From the NCBI RefSeq assembly GCF_037113525.1, contig NZ_CP146963.1, positions 3,162,001 through 3,226,000 on the forward strand: a stretch of DNA of 64,000 bases, written 5' to 3'. Position numbers and translations under genes: made by a program. The notes under the pieces are model-generated. The model saw only the letters and a program-made list of their open reading frames with translations. It did not search any database and had not been told where the DNA came from. The stretch is from Butyrivibrio fibrisolvens (lineage in GTDB: Bacteria > Bacillota > Clostridia > Lachnospirales > Lachnospiraceae). Below, one piece after another: positions 41,524 to 49,962 of this stretch (position 1 is the first letter of the stretch; the number at the start of each line of letters is the position of its first letter).

Positions 41524-42624
41524 ATGCGCTTTGTAAAAATCGATAGCTTAAAGCCAGGCATGCGCCTAGCGCGCCCTGTATATTCCAGAAACGGAATACT
41601 CCTATACGATCGTAATTCTAAGATCAATGAGTCCGGAATTGCCAGCATCAGAAATTTCGGTCTAATGGGCATGTTCATTCTTGAACCCGCAGAACCCGTT
41701 CCCCCAATGACACAGGCAGATATAGACTTCGAACGCTTCCAGACTATGAACGTTTATGCCATAAAACAGGAACTTGAGCTTATTGTAGCCAAAGAAACCC
41801 TGTCCAAGACCCAGTTCATAGTCGCTGATATAATACAAAACTACGGTCATCTCCAGGATAAGATCAACTTCAGTCAGGACCTTCGAACCAAGGAAGATCA
41901 CATATTCAGACACACCCTAAGTGTAGCCATGCTCTGTGCCATGATCTCCCACAGACTCAACACCGCTCCCATCGATCAGATGAAAGTCGTAACAGCCGCA
42001 GTAATTCATGAACTTGGCAAGATCCTATATATTTCTGAAAATCCCGATAGCGGCGGCGAAGCCCCTGACACCCCCGAAAGCTACATGACCAAAGGATTCA
42101 ACCTTATAGAGACTTTATACGCCGACAGCCCCGACATCAAACGCATCTGCCTCCAGGCTCACGGCGGCAAAGAAAAACCAAATCCCAACGCCGTCCTCGG
42201 TGCCAAAATCTTACTCGTAGCCAACGCCTACGACCGAATGACCGCCATGCAGACCGCCGGCGAACCCGCCTCCGAAGTAACCGCTATCCGCACCCTCTTA
42301 CACGAAAACATCTATGACAAAAAAATTGTCGATGCCCTCATAGACAGCGTTAACATCCTCTCCTGCGGAATTACTGTAGAACTTAATAACCACGAAAAAG
42401 CGCTAGTACTGGCAGAGAACAAGGACGATATCTTCAGACCAACGATCCTTACCTTTAAAGATAACTCCATCGTAGACCTCTCCGACTGGCACAACCGAGA
42501 CATGGAAATTACAGATGTCCAAAAAACCATGGACAACCGATATGTATTTGATGTCGCCACCATCACACAATGCGGCTTCGAAAGCGAGATACCTGAATTT
42601 GTCGAAGCCCCCGCCAGCGATTAA
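41524..42624 (+). CDS. Degenerate HD-GYP-like protein
   Basis: A 366-residue protein. The N-terminal ~60 residues resemble the DUF3391-type domain found before HD-GYP domains (IDSLKPGMRLARPVYSRNGI). The HD region (HIFRHTLSVAMLCAMISHRL, VTAAVIHELGKILYI, VANAYDRMTAMQTAG) is recognisable, but the central HD motif reads His-Glu, and the downstream GYP signature and His pairs are not evident. It may therefore bind cyclic di-GMP or signal without hydrolysing it. GGAGG is 6 bases before the ATG at 41524. A C-terminal ~70-residue extension (RPTILTFKDNSIVDLSDWHN) fits no family I know. Confidence 0.7.
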   Translation: MRFVKIDSLKPGMRLARPVYSRNGILLYDRNSKINESGIASIRNFGLMGMFILEPAEPVPPMTQADIDFERFQTMNVYAIKQELELIVAKETLSKTQFIVADIIQNYGHLQDKINFSQDLRTKEDHIFRHTLSVAMLCAMISHRLNTAPIDQMKVVTAAVIHELGKILYISENPDSGGEAPDTPESYMTKGFNLIETLYADSPDIKRICLQAHGGKEKPNPNAVLGAKILLVANAYDRMTAMQTAGEPASEVTAIRTLLHENIYDKKIVDALIDSVNILSCGITVELNNHEKALVLAENKDDIFRPTILTFKDNSIVDLSDWHNRDMEITDVQKTMDNRYVFDVATITQCGFESEIPEFVEAPASD

Positions 42625-42745
42625 ACATAACAATCTACTAGAAAAATATTCATTTAATAAATGCTAATTCAAATGCTTCACTAATAAAACCAATTAGTGA
42701 GGCATTTATTTAGTATATAACTCAATCTCCCTAAAACCTTGCAAA

Positions 42746-43068
42746 GGGAGGGGCTCATTTCCGGAATATTCCCGAGAGGGCGGCCGTTAATAAATGATTT
42801 TGGAGGCTTTGAAAATTATATTAAATTCAAGAGCTTGATAGATGGAATAATATATTCTGTTTGGGATTTATCTGTTTGAGCGAAGCGAGTTTATAAATCC
42901 CAGAATATATTATTCCAGATATCATGCCTAGTTACAGGACGTAGCTAGACATGTTTAGAAATACATGGATGTATTTCTATGTCGGTGAATTTTATATAAT
43001 TTTCACGCCTCCAAAACCATTTATTAACGGCCGCCCTCCCGGGAATATTCCGGAAATGAGCCCCTCCC
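42746..43068. repeat. Long palindromic element E2 (323 bp)
   Basis: Arms of ~60 bp begin GGGAGGGGCTCATTTCCGGA and are nearly perfect. The core matches E1 closely, including AAATTCAAGAGCTTGATAGA and the terminal TTTGAGCGAAGCGAGTTTA, but stem bases differ in matched pairs (GGAATAATATATTC with GAATATATTATTCC). The outer arms have no similarity to those of E1. A 56-bp piece (42930-42985) is inserted in the right arm relative to E1. It lies between the convergent HD-domain and rnfB genes. Confidence 0.88.
42930..42985. repeat. 56-bp hairpin repeat inserted within E2
   Basis: Relative to E1 the sequence is interrupted after CATGCCT and resumes at TGAATT. The insert contains GACAT, a GTT bulge, AGAAATACAT, GG, ATGTATTTCT and ATGTC, forming a 15-bp hairpin, preceded by TACAGGACGTAGCTAG. 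Related copies lie at 56888-56980 with compensating stem changes. Confidence 0.75.
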
Positions 43069-43069
43069 C

Positions 43070-43112
43070 CCCAAAAAAGACCCCCGCTCTGCCGAGCGAG
43101 GGTCTTTGGTTT
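43070..43112 (-). terminator. Terminator of the rnf operon
   Basis: On the minus strand AAAGACCCTCGCT pairs with AGCGGGGGTCTTT around CGGCAG, followed by TTTTTT. It begins at the rnfB stop codon. Confidence 0.9.
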
Positions 43113-43909
43113 TAGCCAATTTTCTCGATTGCTTTCTTTGGGCACTTTGATGCGCAGAGTCCGCAATGAGTACATTTAGCTTGATCGATATGTGCTACGT
43201 TGTTCTCTACTGTGATAGCGCCAGCCGGACAGTTCTTTTCACAAATATGACATGAGATACATCCCACCTTACAATATTTGTTGACCTTCTGGCCCGGATC
43301 CTGAGATTTACATCTCACAGATTCTGTAGCGCTGTACGGTATCAGATCTATAAGGTGACGAGGGCAGACGCTTACACACTTGCCGCACGCCTTACATTTT
43401 TCCTTGTCCACAACAGCTACGCCATTTACGATGTGGATCGCATCGAACTGACATACAGATACGCAGGTGCCTCCGCCGAGACATCCGAATGTACAAGTCT
43501 TAGGACCATTTCCGGGAAGCTGGTTGATAACACGGCAATCCTCAGCGCCTGTGTACTCATACTGTCTTGTAGCAAGTTCGCAGTCACCACCGCAGTGAAC
43601 ATATGCTACTTCTCTCTCAGCTTCTCCTGCATCTACGCCCATTATCTCAGAGATAAGTGCTGCAACAGGTGCACCACCTACTGGACACTGGGTAACCGGA
43701 GCTTCTCCTTTTGCTATAGCAGCAGCGCATCCTGAACATCCGGGGTATCCGCAGCCACCACAGTTATTGCCGGGAAGAACACCAAGAACAGCAGCTTCTT
43801 TTTCATCTACATCTACGTGGAGTTTGATGTTGGCATATCCGAGAATCAGACCTATCAGGATTCCGCAGCCAGCAACAACAGCCACCGCGATCAATATTCC
43901 ATTTAACAT
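43112..43909 (-). CDS. rnfB: Rnf complex subunit B (ferredoxin-accepting)
   Basis: A 265-residue iron-sulfur protein. An N-terminal membrane helix (ILIAVAVVAGCGILIGLILG) anchors it, followed by the RnfB Fe-S domain (GNNCGGCGYPGCSGCAAAIA, TQCPVGG) and further ferredoxin-like 4Fe-4S motifs (CKACGKCVSVCPRHL, CISCHICEKNCPAGA, CTHCGLCASKCPKKA, plus GTCVSVCQFDA). It takes electrons from reduced ferredoxin at the inner membrane face. Start at 43909 (GGAG, 5 bases). Last gene of rnfCDGEAB, 20 bases after rnfA. Confidence 0.96.
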   Translation of the reverse strand: MLNGILIAVAVVAGCGILIGLILGYANIKLHVDVDEKEAAVLGVLPGNNCGGCGYPGCSGCAAAIAKGEAPVTQCPVGGAPVAALISEIMGVDAGEAEREVAYVHCGGDCELATRQYEYTGAEDCRVINQLPGNGPKTCTFGCLGGGTCVSVCQFDAIHIVNGVAVVDKEKCKACGKCVSVCPRHLIDLIPYSATESVRCKSQDPGQKVNKYCKVGCISCHICEKNCPAGAITVENNVAHIDQAKCTHCGLCASKCPKKAIEKIG

Positions 43910-43929
43910 AGTTTCTCCTTCCAAGTCGC

Positions 43930-44514
43930 TCAGCGAAGCACTGAGAATCCTGTGAATGCAATTGCCATAAGTCCTGCCGTAATAACTACGATCGGTGTAC
44001 CCTTCCATGATTCAGGAATATCGTTGTATTCCATCTTCTCACGAAGACCTGCCAGGATCGTGATGGAAATAGTAAAGCCGACTGCTGTTGCAAATCCGTT
44101 AACGATACCTTCGAGAATATTGTACTCGTTGGATACGTTAAGAAGTGCAACGCCAAGAACTGCACAGTTAGTTGTGATGAGTGGAAGATATACGCCAAGT
44201 GCTTCATACAAAGGCTTAACGAATTTCTTCAGGAACATCTCAACGAACTGAACCAGCATCGCTATTATAAGTATGAAAACTATTGTATTAAGATATACCA
44301 GATCCAACGGAACAAGTATGAACTTATACAGAAGTCCGCATACTGCAGATGCAAGTGTTATTACGAATATGATAGCTCCGCCCATTCCGGCAGCGCTGCT
44401 GACTTTCTTGGATACTCCAAGGAAGGGACACAGTCCGAGGAACTGTGATAATACAACGTTATTGATCAGGGAGGACATGATCAGTATGCCTATAAGCTGA
44501 CTTACTACGTTCAT
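43930..44514 (-). CDS. rnfA: Rnf complex subunit A
   Basis: A 194-residue membrane protein with six helices, the standard size for RnfA. Conserved cysteine-bearing segments are LSQFLGLCPFLGVSKKVSSA and YLPLITTNCAVLGVALLN, which in related RnfA/NqrE proteins place an Fe-S centre within the membrane between RnfA and RnfE. Its first codon overlaps the end of rnfE by 4 bases (ATGA type), so translation is coupled. Confidence 0.96.
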   Translation of the reverse strand: MNVVSQLIGILIMSSLINNVVLSQFLGLCPFLGVSKKVSSAAGMGGAIIFVITLASAVCGLLYKFILVPLDLVYLNTIVFILIIAMLVQFVEMFLKKFVKPLYEALGVYLPLITTNCAVLGVALLNVSNEYNILEGIVNGFATAVGFTISITILAGLREKMEYNDIPESWKGTPIVVITAGLMAIAFTGFSVLR

Positions 44515-45344
44515 TCGTCATCTTCCTCCTTTTCTTCTTTCTTGTCTTCTGCCTTATCTTCCTTTGCAGAAGCTTCTTTCTTCTCTTCCTTCTTATCTTC
44601 TTTGTTAGAAGGGATCTCCATATCTACGTTCATGCATCCGCCGCTCTTATACTTGGATACGTCTTTGCCCTTCTCAGCTCTTTTCCTGTTAATTCTGTTC
44701 ATGGCAGCCATAAGTGTTCCAAGAACAAGGAAAGCACCAGCCTGAAGAACGAAGATACTGATAGGAGTATACATTCCAAAGAACTTACCAACTGGTCCTG
44801 GAACGATAGTTCCTTCGCCAAGGATCTGAACGTTAAACGCTGTTCCTGCACCGAGGAGCTCACGTACAAGACCGATGATAGTGATGGAACATGTAAATCC
44901 AAGTCCCATTCCGATTCCGTCGAAGAAAGCCGGAACTGCACCGTGTTTACTTGCATAAGACTCGGCACGGCCGAAGATTATACAGTTAACAACGATAAGC
45001 GGAATGTAAACGCCAAGTGCTGCATTAAGTGTAGGCAGAAATGCCTGCATAAGGAGATCTACCAGTGTTACGAATGAAGCGATAACAACTATGAATGACG
45101 GGATTCTTACTGTATCCGGAATGACTTTTCTAAGAAGGGATATTACCAGGTTAGAAAGAGCCAGAACGAATGTTGTTGCAAGTCCCATTGAAAGACCGTT
45201 GATAGCGCATGTTGTAACAGCCAGTGTAGGACACATACCAAGTACAAGTACTGTGGTAGGATTTTCTACAACTATACCATTTAAAAATCTCTCAAGCGGT
45301 GTGTCTGCAGGAAGCCCGAGAGCGCCTTTTTTTCTTTCACTCAT
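44511..45344 (-). CDS. rnfE: Rnf complex subunit E with charged C-terminal tail
   Basis: A 277-residue protein. The first ~215 residues are a six-helix RnfE, homologous to RnfA, with the paired cysteine segments VLVLGMCPTLAVTTCAINGL and YIPLIVVNCIIFGRAESYAS. The C-terminal ~60 residues are an added cytoplasmic tail of almost pure Lys and Glu (KEDKKEEKKEASAKEDKAED), longer than in most RnfE proteins. GGAGG is 7 bases before the ATG. It begins 1 base after rnfG ends. The tail may be disordered or bind a partner. Confidence 0.95.
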   Translation of the reverse strand: MSERKKGALGLPADTPLERFLNGIVVENPTTVLVLGMCPTLAVTTCAINGLSMGLATTFVLALSNLVISLLRKVIPDTVRIPSFIVVIASFVTLVDLLMQAFLPTLNAALGVYIPLIVVNCIIFGRAESYASKHGAVPAFFDGIGMGLGFTCSITIIGLVRELLGAGTAFNVQILGEGTIVPGPVGKFFGMYTPISIFVLQAGAFLVLGTLMAAMNRINRKRAEKGKDVSKYKSGGCMNVDMEIPSNKEDKKEEKKEASAKEDKAEDKKEEKEEDDE

Positions 45345-45345
45345 C

Positions 45346-46014
45346 TTACTGACCTCCTTTCAGAACGTTTGTATAATACAGGAGGCCGGCATCTACGCCA
45401 TTAGTAACTGCCTTTGAAGTGATAGTAGCACCGGAAATAGCTTCTATTGAGGTGTCAGTAGCACTTGTTTTACCTGTTCCGTCCTTAACTACTTTATAAG
45501 TTACTGTTGCATCAAGACCGCCATCAACCGTGTACTGAGGTACGAGCACCTTCTCAGCGTTCATACCAAGACCAGGAGTCTCGCTGATGGAGATAAGAGA
45601 TATTCCGTTGAGTACGCCGTCTGCTGTGATACCCATTGAGAACTTGATCTCATCGTTGTATCCCTTTGATGTGATCTGAACGATGTAACCGATAACGTTG
45701 CCGCTTGCATCGTAAGCTTCGATAACAGAATCAATAGTTACGCCTGCAAGATCTGCTGATGAGCTTGATACAGACTGAGCTGCTGCAGCGTCAACTATAT
45801 TATCCTGGCCAAAAGAGCTTGCGGTTGCAAATACAGCTTTATTAGCCTCTTCTACTTTACGGGCATTCTGATCTGCGATAGGCTGCTTTGTGATCTGATA
45901 TACAAGCCCAAGAAGAACTCCCGCGATAAGTGTGATCACGAAGAGGATAAGTGCATTTTTGATCATATCGCCGGTCTGATTCTTCTTAAGATCGGCTGTC
46001 TGTTCATTGCTCAT
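45346..46014 (-). CDS. rnfG: Rnf complex subunit G (covalent FMN)
   Basis: A 222-residue protein with one N-terminal membrane helix (ALILFVITLIAGVLLGLVYQ) and an FMN-binding domain. The flavinylation motif is EAISGATITSKAV near the C-terminus, where the Thr at about residue 197 would receive FMN from ApbE. The outward-facing flavin passes electrons within the complex. It overlaps rnfD by 4 bases. Confidence 0.95.
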   Translation of the reverse strand: MSNEQTADLKKNQTGDMIKNALILFVITLIAGVLLGLVYQITKQPIADQNARKVEEANKAVFATASSFGQDNIVDAAAAQSVSSSSADLAGVTIDSVIEAYDASGNVIGYIVQITSKGYNDEIKFSMGITADGVLNGISLISISETPGLGMNAEKVLVPQYTVDGGLDATVTYKVVKDGTGKTSATDTSIEAISGATITSKAVTNGVDAGLLYYTNVLKGGQ

Positions 46015-46958
46015 GCTTTTACCTCCTTACGTGATTTTTTTGGAATACCGAATGCTCTTGGAAGTGTCCATCTTTCGATGAGCGGAACGAGAAGGTTACC
46101 GATGATGATCGCATAGGATACGCCTTCTGCGCCTGATCCGAAGATTCGGAATATTCCGGTAAGAAGTCCAAGGACTATACCATAAATATATTTTCCCACA
46201 TTAGTGATAGGACTTGTTACGTAGTCTGTAGCCATGAAGAAGGCACCAAGCATAAGTCCGCCGCCGGCAAGCTGTGCAGAAAGATATGCAGGATTCCATC
46301 CGCGTCCGCCAAAGATGATTACGAAAAGTCCGAAGGAAACGATGTATGATCCAGGAATTCTAAGATCGATGACACCTGCCATGATAAGTACGCAGGCACC
46401 TATAACGATGGCGATCATTGATGTCTCACCAATAACACCGCCTGTGAATCCTTCGATCATCTTCATTACGTCAACTTCTTCGCCAGCCTTTAAAGCTGCA
46501 AGAGGTGTAGCACCTGTATAAGTATCAGTAACGAAATCGGTCATAAGTCTCGGAAAAGAGATAACGAGGAAGCATCTTGCTCCGAGAGCCGGGTTCATGA
46601 AGTTCTGTCCAAGTCCGCCGAAAAGCATTTTGACAACCAATATACCGAAGATACCTCCGATGATCGGAAGCCAAAATGGAGCTGTACTTGGAAGGTTTAT
46701 ACCAAGAAGGAGTCCTGTTACTACTGCTGACAGATCTCCGATCGTATTTGGCTTATGCATGAGTTTCTCATAGATGAACTCTGTTGCTACTGTTGTAGCA
46801 ATGGACAACAATATAAGAACCAGAGCATAAAGGCCAAAGTTAAATACGCCAAACGCAGCCGGAAAACAAAGTCCTATGATTACCCACAGCATGATATTGG
46901 TAGTCGTAGAGCCGCTCCTGACATGCGGATTGGACGACACATTTCTAAATTCGCTCAT
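46011..46958 (-). CDS. rnfD: Rnf complex subunit D (covalent FMN)
   Basis: A 315-residue membrane protein with about nine helices. The flavinylation site is TDTYTGATPLAALKAGEEVD (Thr near residue 148). NPALGARCFLVISFPRLMTD, GRGWNPAYLSAQLAGGGLML and ATDYVTSPITNVGKYIYGIV are typical RnfD/NqrB segments. It is a likely ion-translocating subunit. It follows rnfC by 12 bases. Confidence 0.96.
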   Translation of the reverse strand: MSEFRNVSSNPHVRSGSTTTNIMLWVIIGLCFPAAFGVFNFGLYALVLILLSIATTVATEFIYEKLMHKPNTIGDLSAVVTGLLLGINLPSTAPFWLPIIGGIFGILVVKMLFGGLGQNFMNPALGARCFLVISFPRLMTDFVTDTYTGATPLAALKAGEEVDVMKMIEGFTGGVIGETSMIAIVIGACVLIMAGVIDLRIPGSYIVSFGLFVIIFGGRGWNPAYLSAQLAGGGLMLGAFFMATDYVTSPITNVGKYIYGIVLGLLTGIFRIFGSGAEGVSYAIIIGNLLVPLIERWTLPRAFGIPKKSRKEVKA

Positions 46959-46970
46959 ATTGTCCTCCCC

Positions 46971-48290
46971 TTATTTCTTCTTGCGCTCAGCAAGCTGTAT
47001 TTTGCGCATGCCTTTAATAAGCTGTGTCAAGTGACGATGTGCCGGACAAATAAATGAGCAGCATCCACATTCGCAGCATTCCATGCCGTACTCTTTAAGG
47101 AATCTCTCTGTCTGTCCATGCTCGACAGCATCAGCAAGATTCTTGGGTATAAGCTGTTCAGGACAAGCTTCTACGCAGCGTGCACAGTTGATACATGCTG
47201 TAGGCTCCATAGCAGATACAGCGTCTTCTGTAAGACATGTAAGAGCTGATGCAGTCTTGGTTGTAGGAACTTCTGTATCCCATACGGCAAATCCCATCAT
47301 AGGACCACCGGAGATGATCTTCTGAGGTGTCTTGTAGAATCCGCCTGCATCCTCAAGAAGTTCGTTATAGCTTGTACCGATTCTTACCTTGTAGTTGCAA
47401 GGCTCCTTAATAGCATCACCTGTGATGGTTACGATTCTCTCCATCAGAGGTCTTCCTTCTGTTACAGCGCGGTAAATAGCACAGAGCGTATCAGTATTAT
47501 CAACGATACAACCTGCATCTGCAGGAAGCATTGAAGAATTGATACTTCTACCCGTGCATGCATAGATAAGCATACGCTCAGCACCCTGAGGATACTTGGT
47601 CTGAAGCTGCTTAACTTCAAGCTTGGGTTCATCCTTTACAAGCTCACGAAGCTTTTTTATCGCCTCGGGCTTATTGTCTTCAACCGCCAGTATTCCCCTT
47701 GCATTAGGGAAAAGAGATACTGCGATCTTAAGTCCGCCGATAATAAGCTCAGGCTCTTCGATCATACGACGATAATCTGAGGTAAGGTAAGGCTCACACT
47801 CAGAGCAGTTAGCTATAACATATTCGATTTTATCGGGTTCTTTAGGAGATAATTTGACAGCAGTGGGGAATCCCGCACCACCCATTCCGACGACCCCGGC
47901 CTCTCTGACAGCAGCTACTATTTCTTCGCTGGTCATCTCCTCCCATGGCTTTACTTCGGGCCATTCTACTTCTTCATAGAGTCCATCGTTCTCAACGATG
48001 ATACTGTTACACATGCCACCGGTTGCAAGTCTTCTTGGCTCGATCGCCTTTACGGTTCCAGATACGGTCGCGTAGATCGGCGCTGATACGAAGCCGGAAG
48101 CTTCTGCGATTTTCTGACCGGTAAGGACATGGTCACCTACTGCCACTATCGGGGATGCAGGTGCTCCGATATGCTGTGATAACGGATATACTAGATCACC
48201 CTTTGGCAGAACACTTTTGATGGGTTTGTCCATAGTCAGCTCTTTGCCTTCATATGGATGGACTCCCCCTACGAACGTTAGTCGCGCCAT
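46971..48290 (-). CDS. rnfC: Rnf complex subunit C (NADH dehydrogenase)
   Basis: A 439-residue subunit and first gene of the operon. It has an N-terminal barrel-sandwich domain (LPKGDLVYPLSQHIGAPASP), an NADH- and FMN-binding region (AVREAGVVGMGGAGFPTAVK, YVIANCSECEPYLTSDYRRM), and two C-terminal 4Fe-4S motifs (CINCARCVEACPEQL, CCECGCCSFICPAHR). It reduces NAD+ with electrons from RnfB via the membrane subunits. GAAGGG lies 6-8 bases before the ATG. The promoter must be in the AT-rich gap upstream. Confidence 0.96.
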   Translation of the reverse strand: MARLTFVGGVHPYEGKELTMDKPIKSVLPKGDLVYPLSQHIGAPASPIVAVGDHVLTGQKIAEASGFVSAPIYATVSGTVKAIEPRRLATGGMCNSIIVENDGLYEEVEWPEVKPWEEMTSEEIVAAVREAGVVGMGGAGFPTAVKLSPKEPDKIEYVIANCSECEPYLTSDYRRMIEEPELIIGGLKIAVSLFPNARGILAVEDNKPEAIKKLRELVKDEPKLEVKQLQTKYPQGAERMLIYACTGRSINSSMLPADAGCIVDNTDTLCAIYRAVTEGRPLMERIVTITGDAIKEPCNYKVRIGTSYNELLEDAGGFYKTPQKIISGGPMMGFAVWDTEVPTTKTASALTCLTEDAVSAMEPTACINCARCVEACPEQLIPKNLADAVEHGQTERFLKEYGMECCECGCCSFICPAHRHLTQLIKGMRKIQLAERKKK

Positions 48291-48701
48291 TTCCTACCCT
48301 TCTTTCTGATATTATTTTATCAGTTGCCTATTGATGCAAAACAATACAAAAAGCAAACCTCCCATGATCCTGTTCTGACCCGAAATGCAATAAAAGTTGC
48401 AGTCAATATGTCTCCAGGTTCTGCTTACTTTTCATATAGCATCACAATAATATTTTACGACTATAATTATAAAAATTCCATATATTGATTTTGATATTTT
48501 AACCAATATTCAGCATATTTAATATGTGATATTTTTTATCAAATTAACGTATAGTCAATTTTATAGTTACCATTGTTTATAAAAAAACATTTATTGTATA
48601 AAGTTAGCATTTGCTAATACATTGTTAATGCATTGGTTCTGACATTGTGATAAAATATTTTTGCATTATATTTATGCTAAAAGAACGAGGATTCAATTTA
48701 G
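48291..48701. other. AT-rich divergent promoter region with 14-bp palindrome
   Basis: Very AT-rich spacer between rnfC and the exonuclease gene. TTAGCA, TT, TGCTAA at 48604-48617 is a perfect inverted repeat and a possible operator. No convincing promoter hexamers or riboswitch were found. Confidence 0.4.
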
Positions 48702-49880
48702 ATGAAAATAATACAAAAGGAAATTCCATTTAAACCTACTTCTCTTCCGGCTTATCCGATCGATAAGATCGTAAGTTGTCCTGAGAAGGCTCTTTTTATA
48801 GATATTGAGACTACAGGTTTTTCTGCCAAGACTTCAAAGCTCTATCTTATAGGCTGCGCCTACTATGAGCAGGAATCCTGGCATCTGGCCCAGTGGTTTG
48901 CAGACCAGAAGGATGGCGAAGCTGAGATTCTTAATGCCTTCCTTATGTTCGCATCAACCTATGACACTCTTATCCATTTCAATGGCAACAGATTCGATCT
49001 TCCCTACATCAAGGCCAAATGTGAGCAGCATGGTATTGTAAACCCATTGGATGATATGGTTTCAATTGATATATATAAGCTTATATCTCCTTACAAGGAT
49101 GTACTTGGTCTTGAAAACTGTAAGCAAAAGACTATCGAGCAGTTCCTTGGAATAACCCGTGACGATCTCTACAGCGGCGGCCAGCTTATCGAGATATATG
49201 AGAAGTATCTTGATACCAAGAATGATGAGTTCTACGGTCTTCTGATACTGCACAACGAAGATGATGTTAAGGGTATGGCTGAGATTCTTCCGATCCTTTA
49301 CTATTATGATTTCTTTGATAGTATTCATAACACGCCTGCTCTTCATATGCGAACAGATGTTCCGCAGGATGAGCTGACTGAGACTCTGCCGCTTCGCGCA
49401 GTCAAGGTTCAGGCCAACTACTATACCGATATGGATGGCAAGGAAAAGAAAGAAATCTTCATGAAACTTACTCTTCCATTTGAACTTCCGGTGCCTTTCA
49501 AGTGCAATCTTAACGGTATATTTTTACAGGTTGAAGAAAAGCATGCTCTGCTCAGAATCCCGCTTTTCGAGGAAGAGCTTAAATACTTCTATTCCAACTA
49601 CAAGGATTATTACTACCTTCCTGACGAAGACCAGGCCCTTCATAAGTCTGTAGCCACCTTCGTAGAAAGATCTCACAGAGTCCAGGCCAAAGCAGAAAAC
49701 TGCTATACAAGAAAGCCGGGACAATATCTAAGACAGTGGGATCTTGTATTTACGCCTTTCTTCAAGCGTGAATATAAGGAACATGCGATGTATTTTGAAC
49801 TTACGGATTATATTAAAACAAACAGATCAGCAATGAGTCTTTACGCTTGTCACGTACTGGAATATCTGTTTGATCAGTAA
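48702..49880 (+). CDS. YprB-type ribonuclease H-like exonuclease
   Basis: A 392-residue protein with an N-terminal DnaQ/RNase H-like domain: ALFIDIETTGFSAKTSKLYL contains the first D-x-E pair, TLIHFNGNRFDLPYIKAKCE the second Asp, and LILHNEDDVKGMAEILPILY the last acidic residues. This fits the YprB family, predicted 3'-5' exonucleases. The C-terminal ~190 residues have no recognised catalytic motif; YprB proteins also have a C-terminal extension. The start at 48702 has only a weak site (AACGAGGAT). Single gene with its own terminator. Confidence 0.82.
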   Translation: MKIIQKEIPFKPTSLPAYPIDKIVSCPEKALFIDIETTGFSAKTSKLYLIGCAYYEQESWHLAQWFADQKDGEAEILNAFLMFASTYDTLIHFNGNRFDLPYIKAKCEQHGIVNPLDDMVSIDIYKLISPYKDVLGLENCKQKTIEQFLGITRDDLYSGGQLIEIYEKYLDTKNDEFYGLLILHNEDDVKGMAEILPILYYYDFFDSIHNTPALHMRTDVPQDELTETLPLRAVKVQANYYTDMDGKEKKEIFMKLTLPFELPVPFKCNLNGIFLQVEEKHALLRIPLFEEELKYFYSNYKDYYYLPDEDQALHKSVATFVERSHRVQAKAENCYTRKPGQYLRQWDLVFTPFFKREYKEHAMYFELTDYIKTNRSAMSLYACHVLEYLFDQ

Positions 49881-49883
49881 ACC

Positions 49884-49916
49884 AAAAAGCTCCGGCACCG
49901 CCGGAGCTTTTTGATA
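49884..49916 (+). terminator. Terminator of the exonuclease gene
   Basis: AAAAAGCTCCGGC pairs with GCCGGAGCTTTTT around ACC. Confidence 0.9.
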
Positions 49917-49962
49917 GAGGAAAATTAGTTGATGCAGTTACGATCCGATGTTCAGCTCGGAT

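Noticed and set aside
42746..43068. E2 as part of the rnf terminator
   Set aside because: A separate compact terminator with a T run lies at 43070-43112, directly after rnfB.
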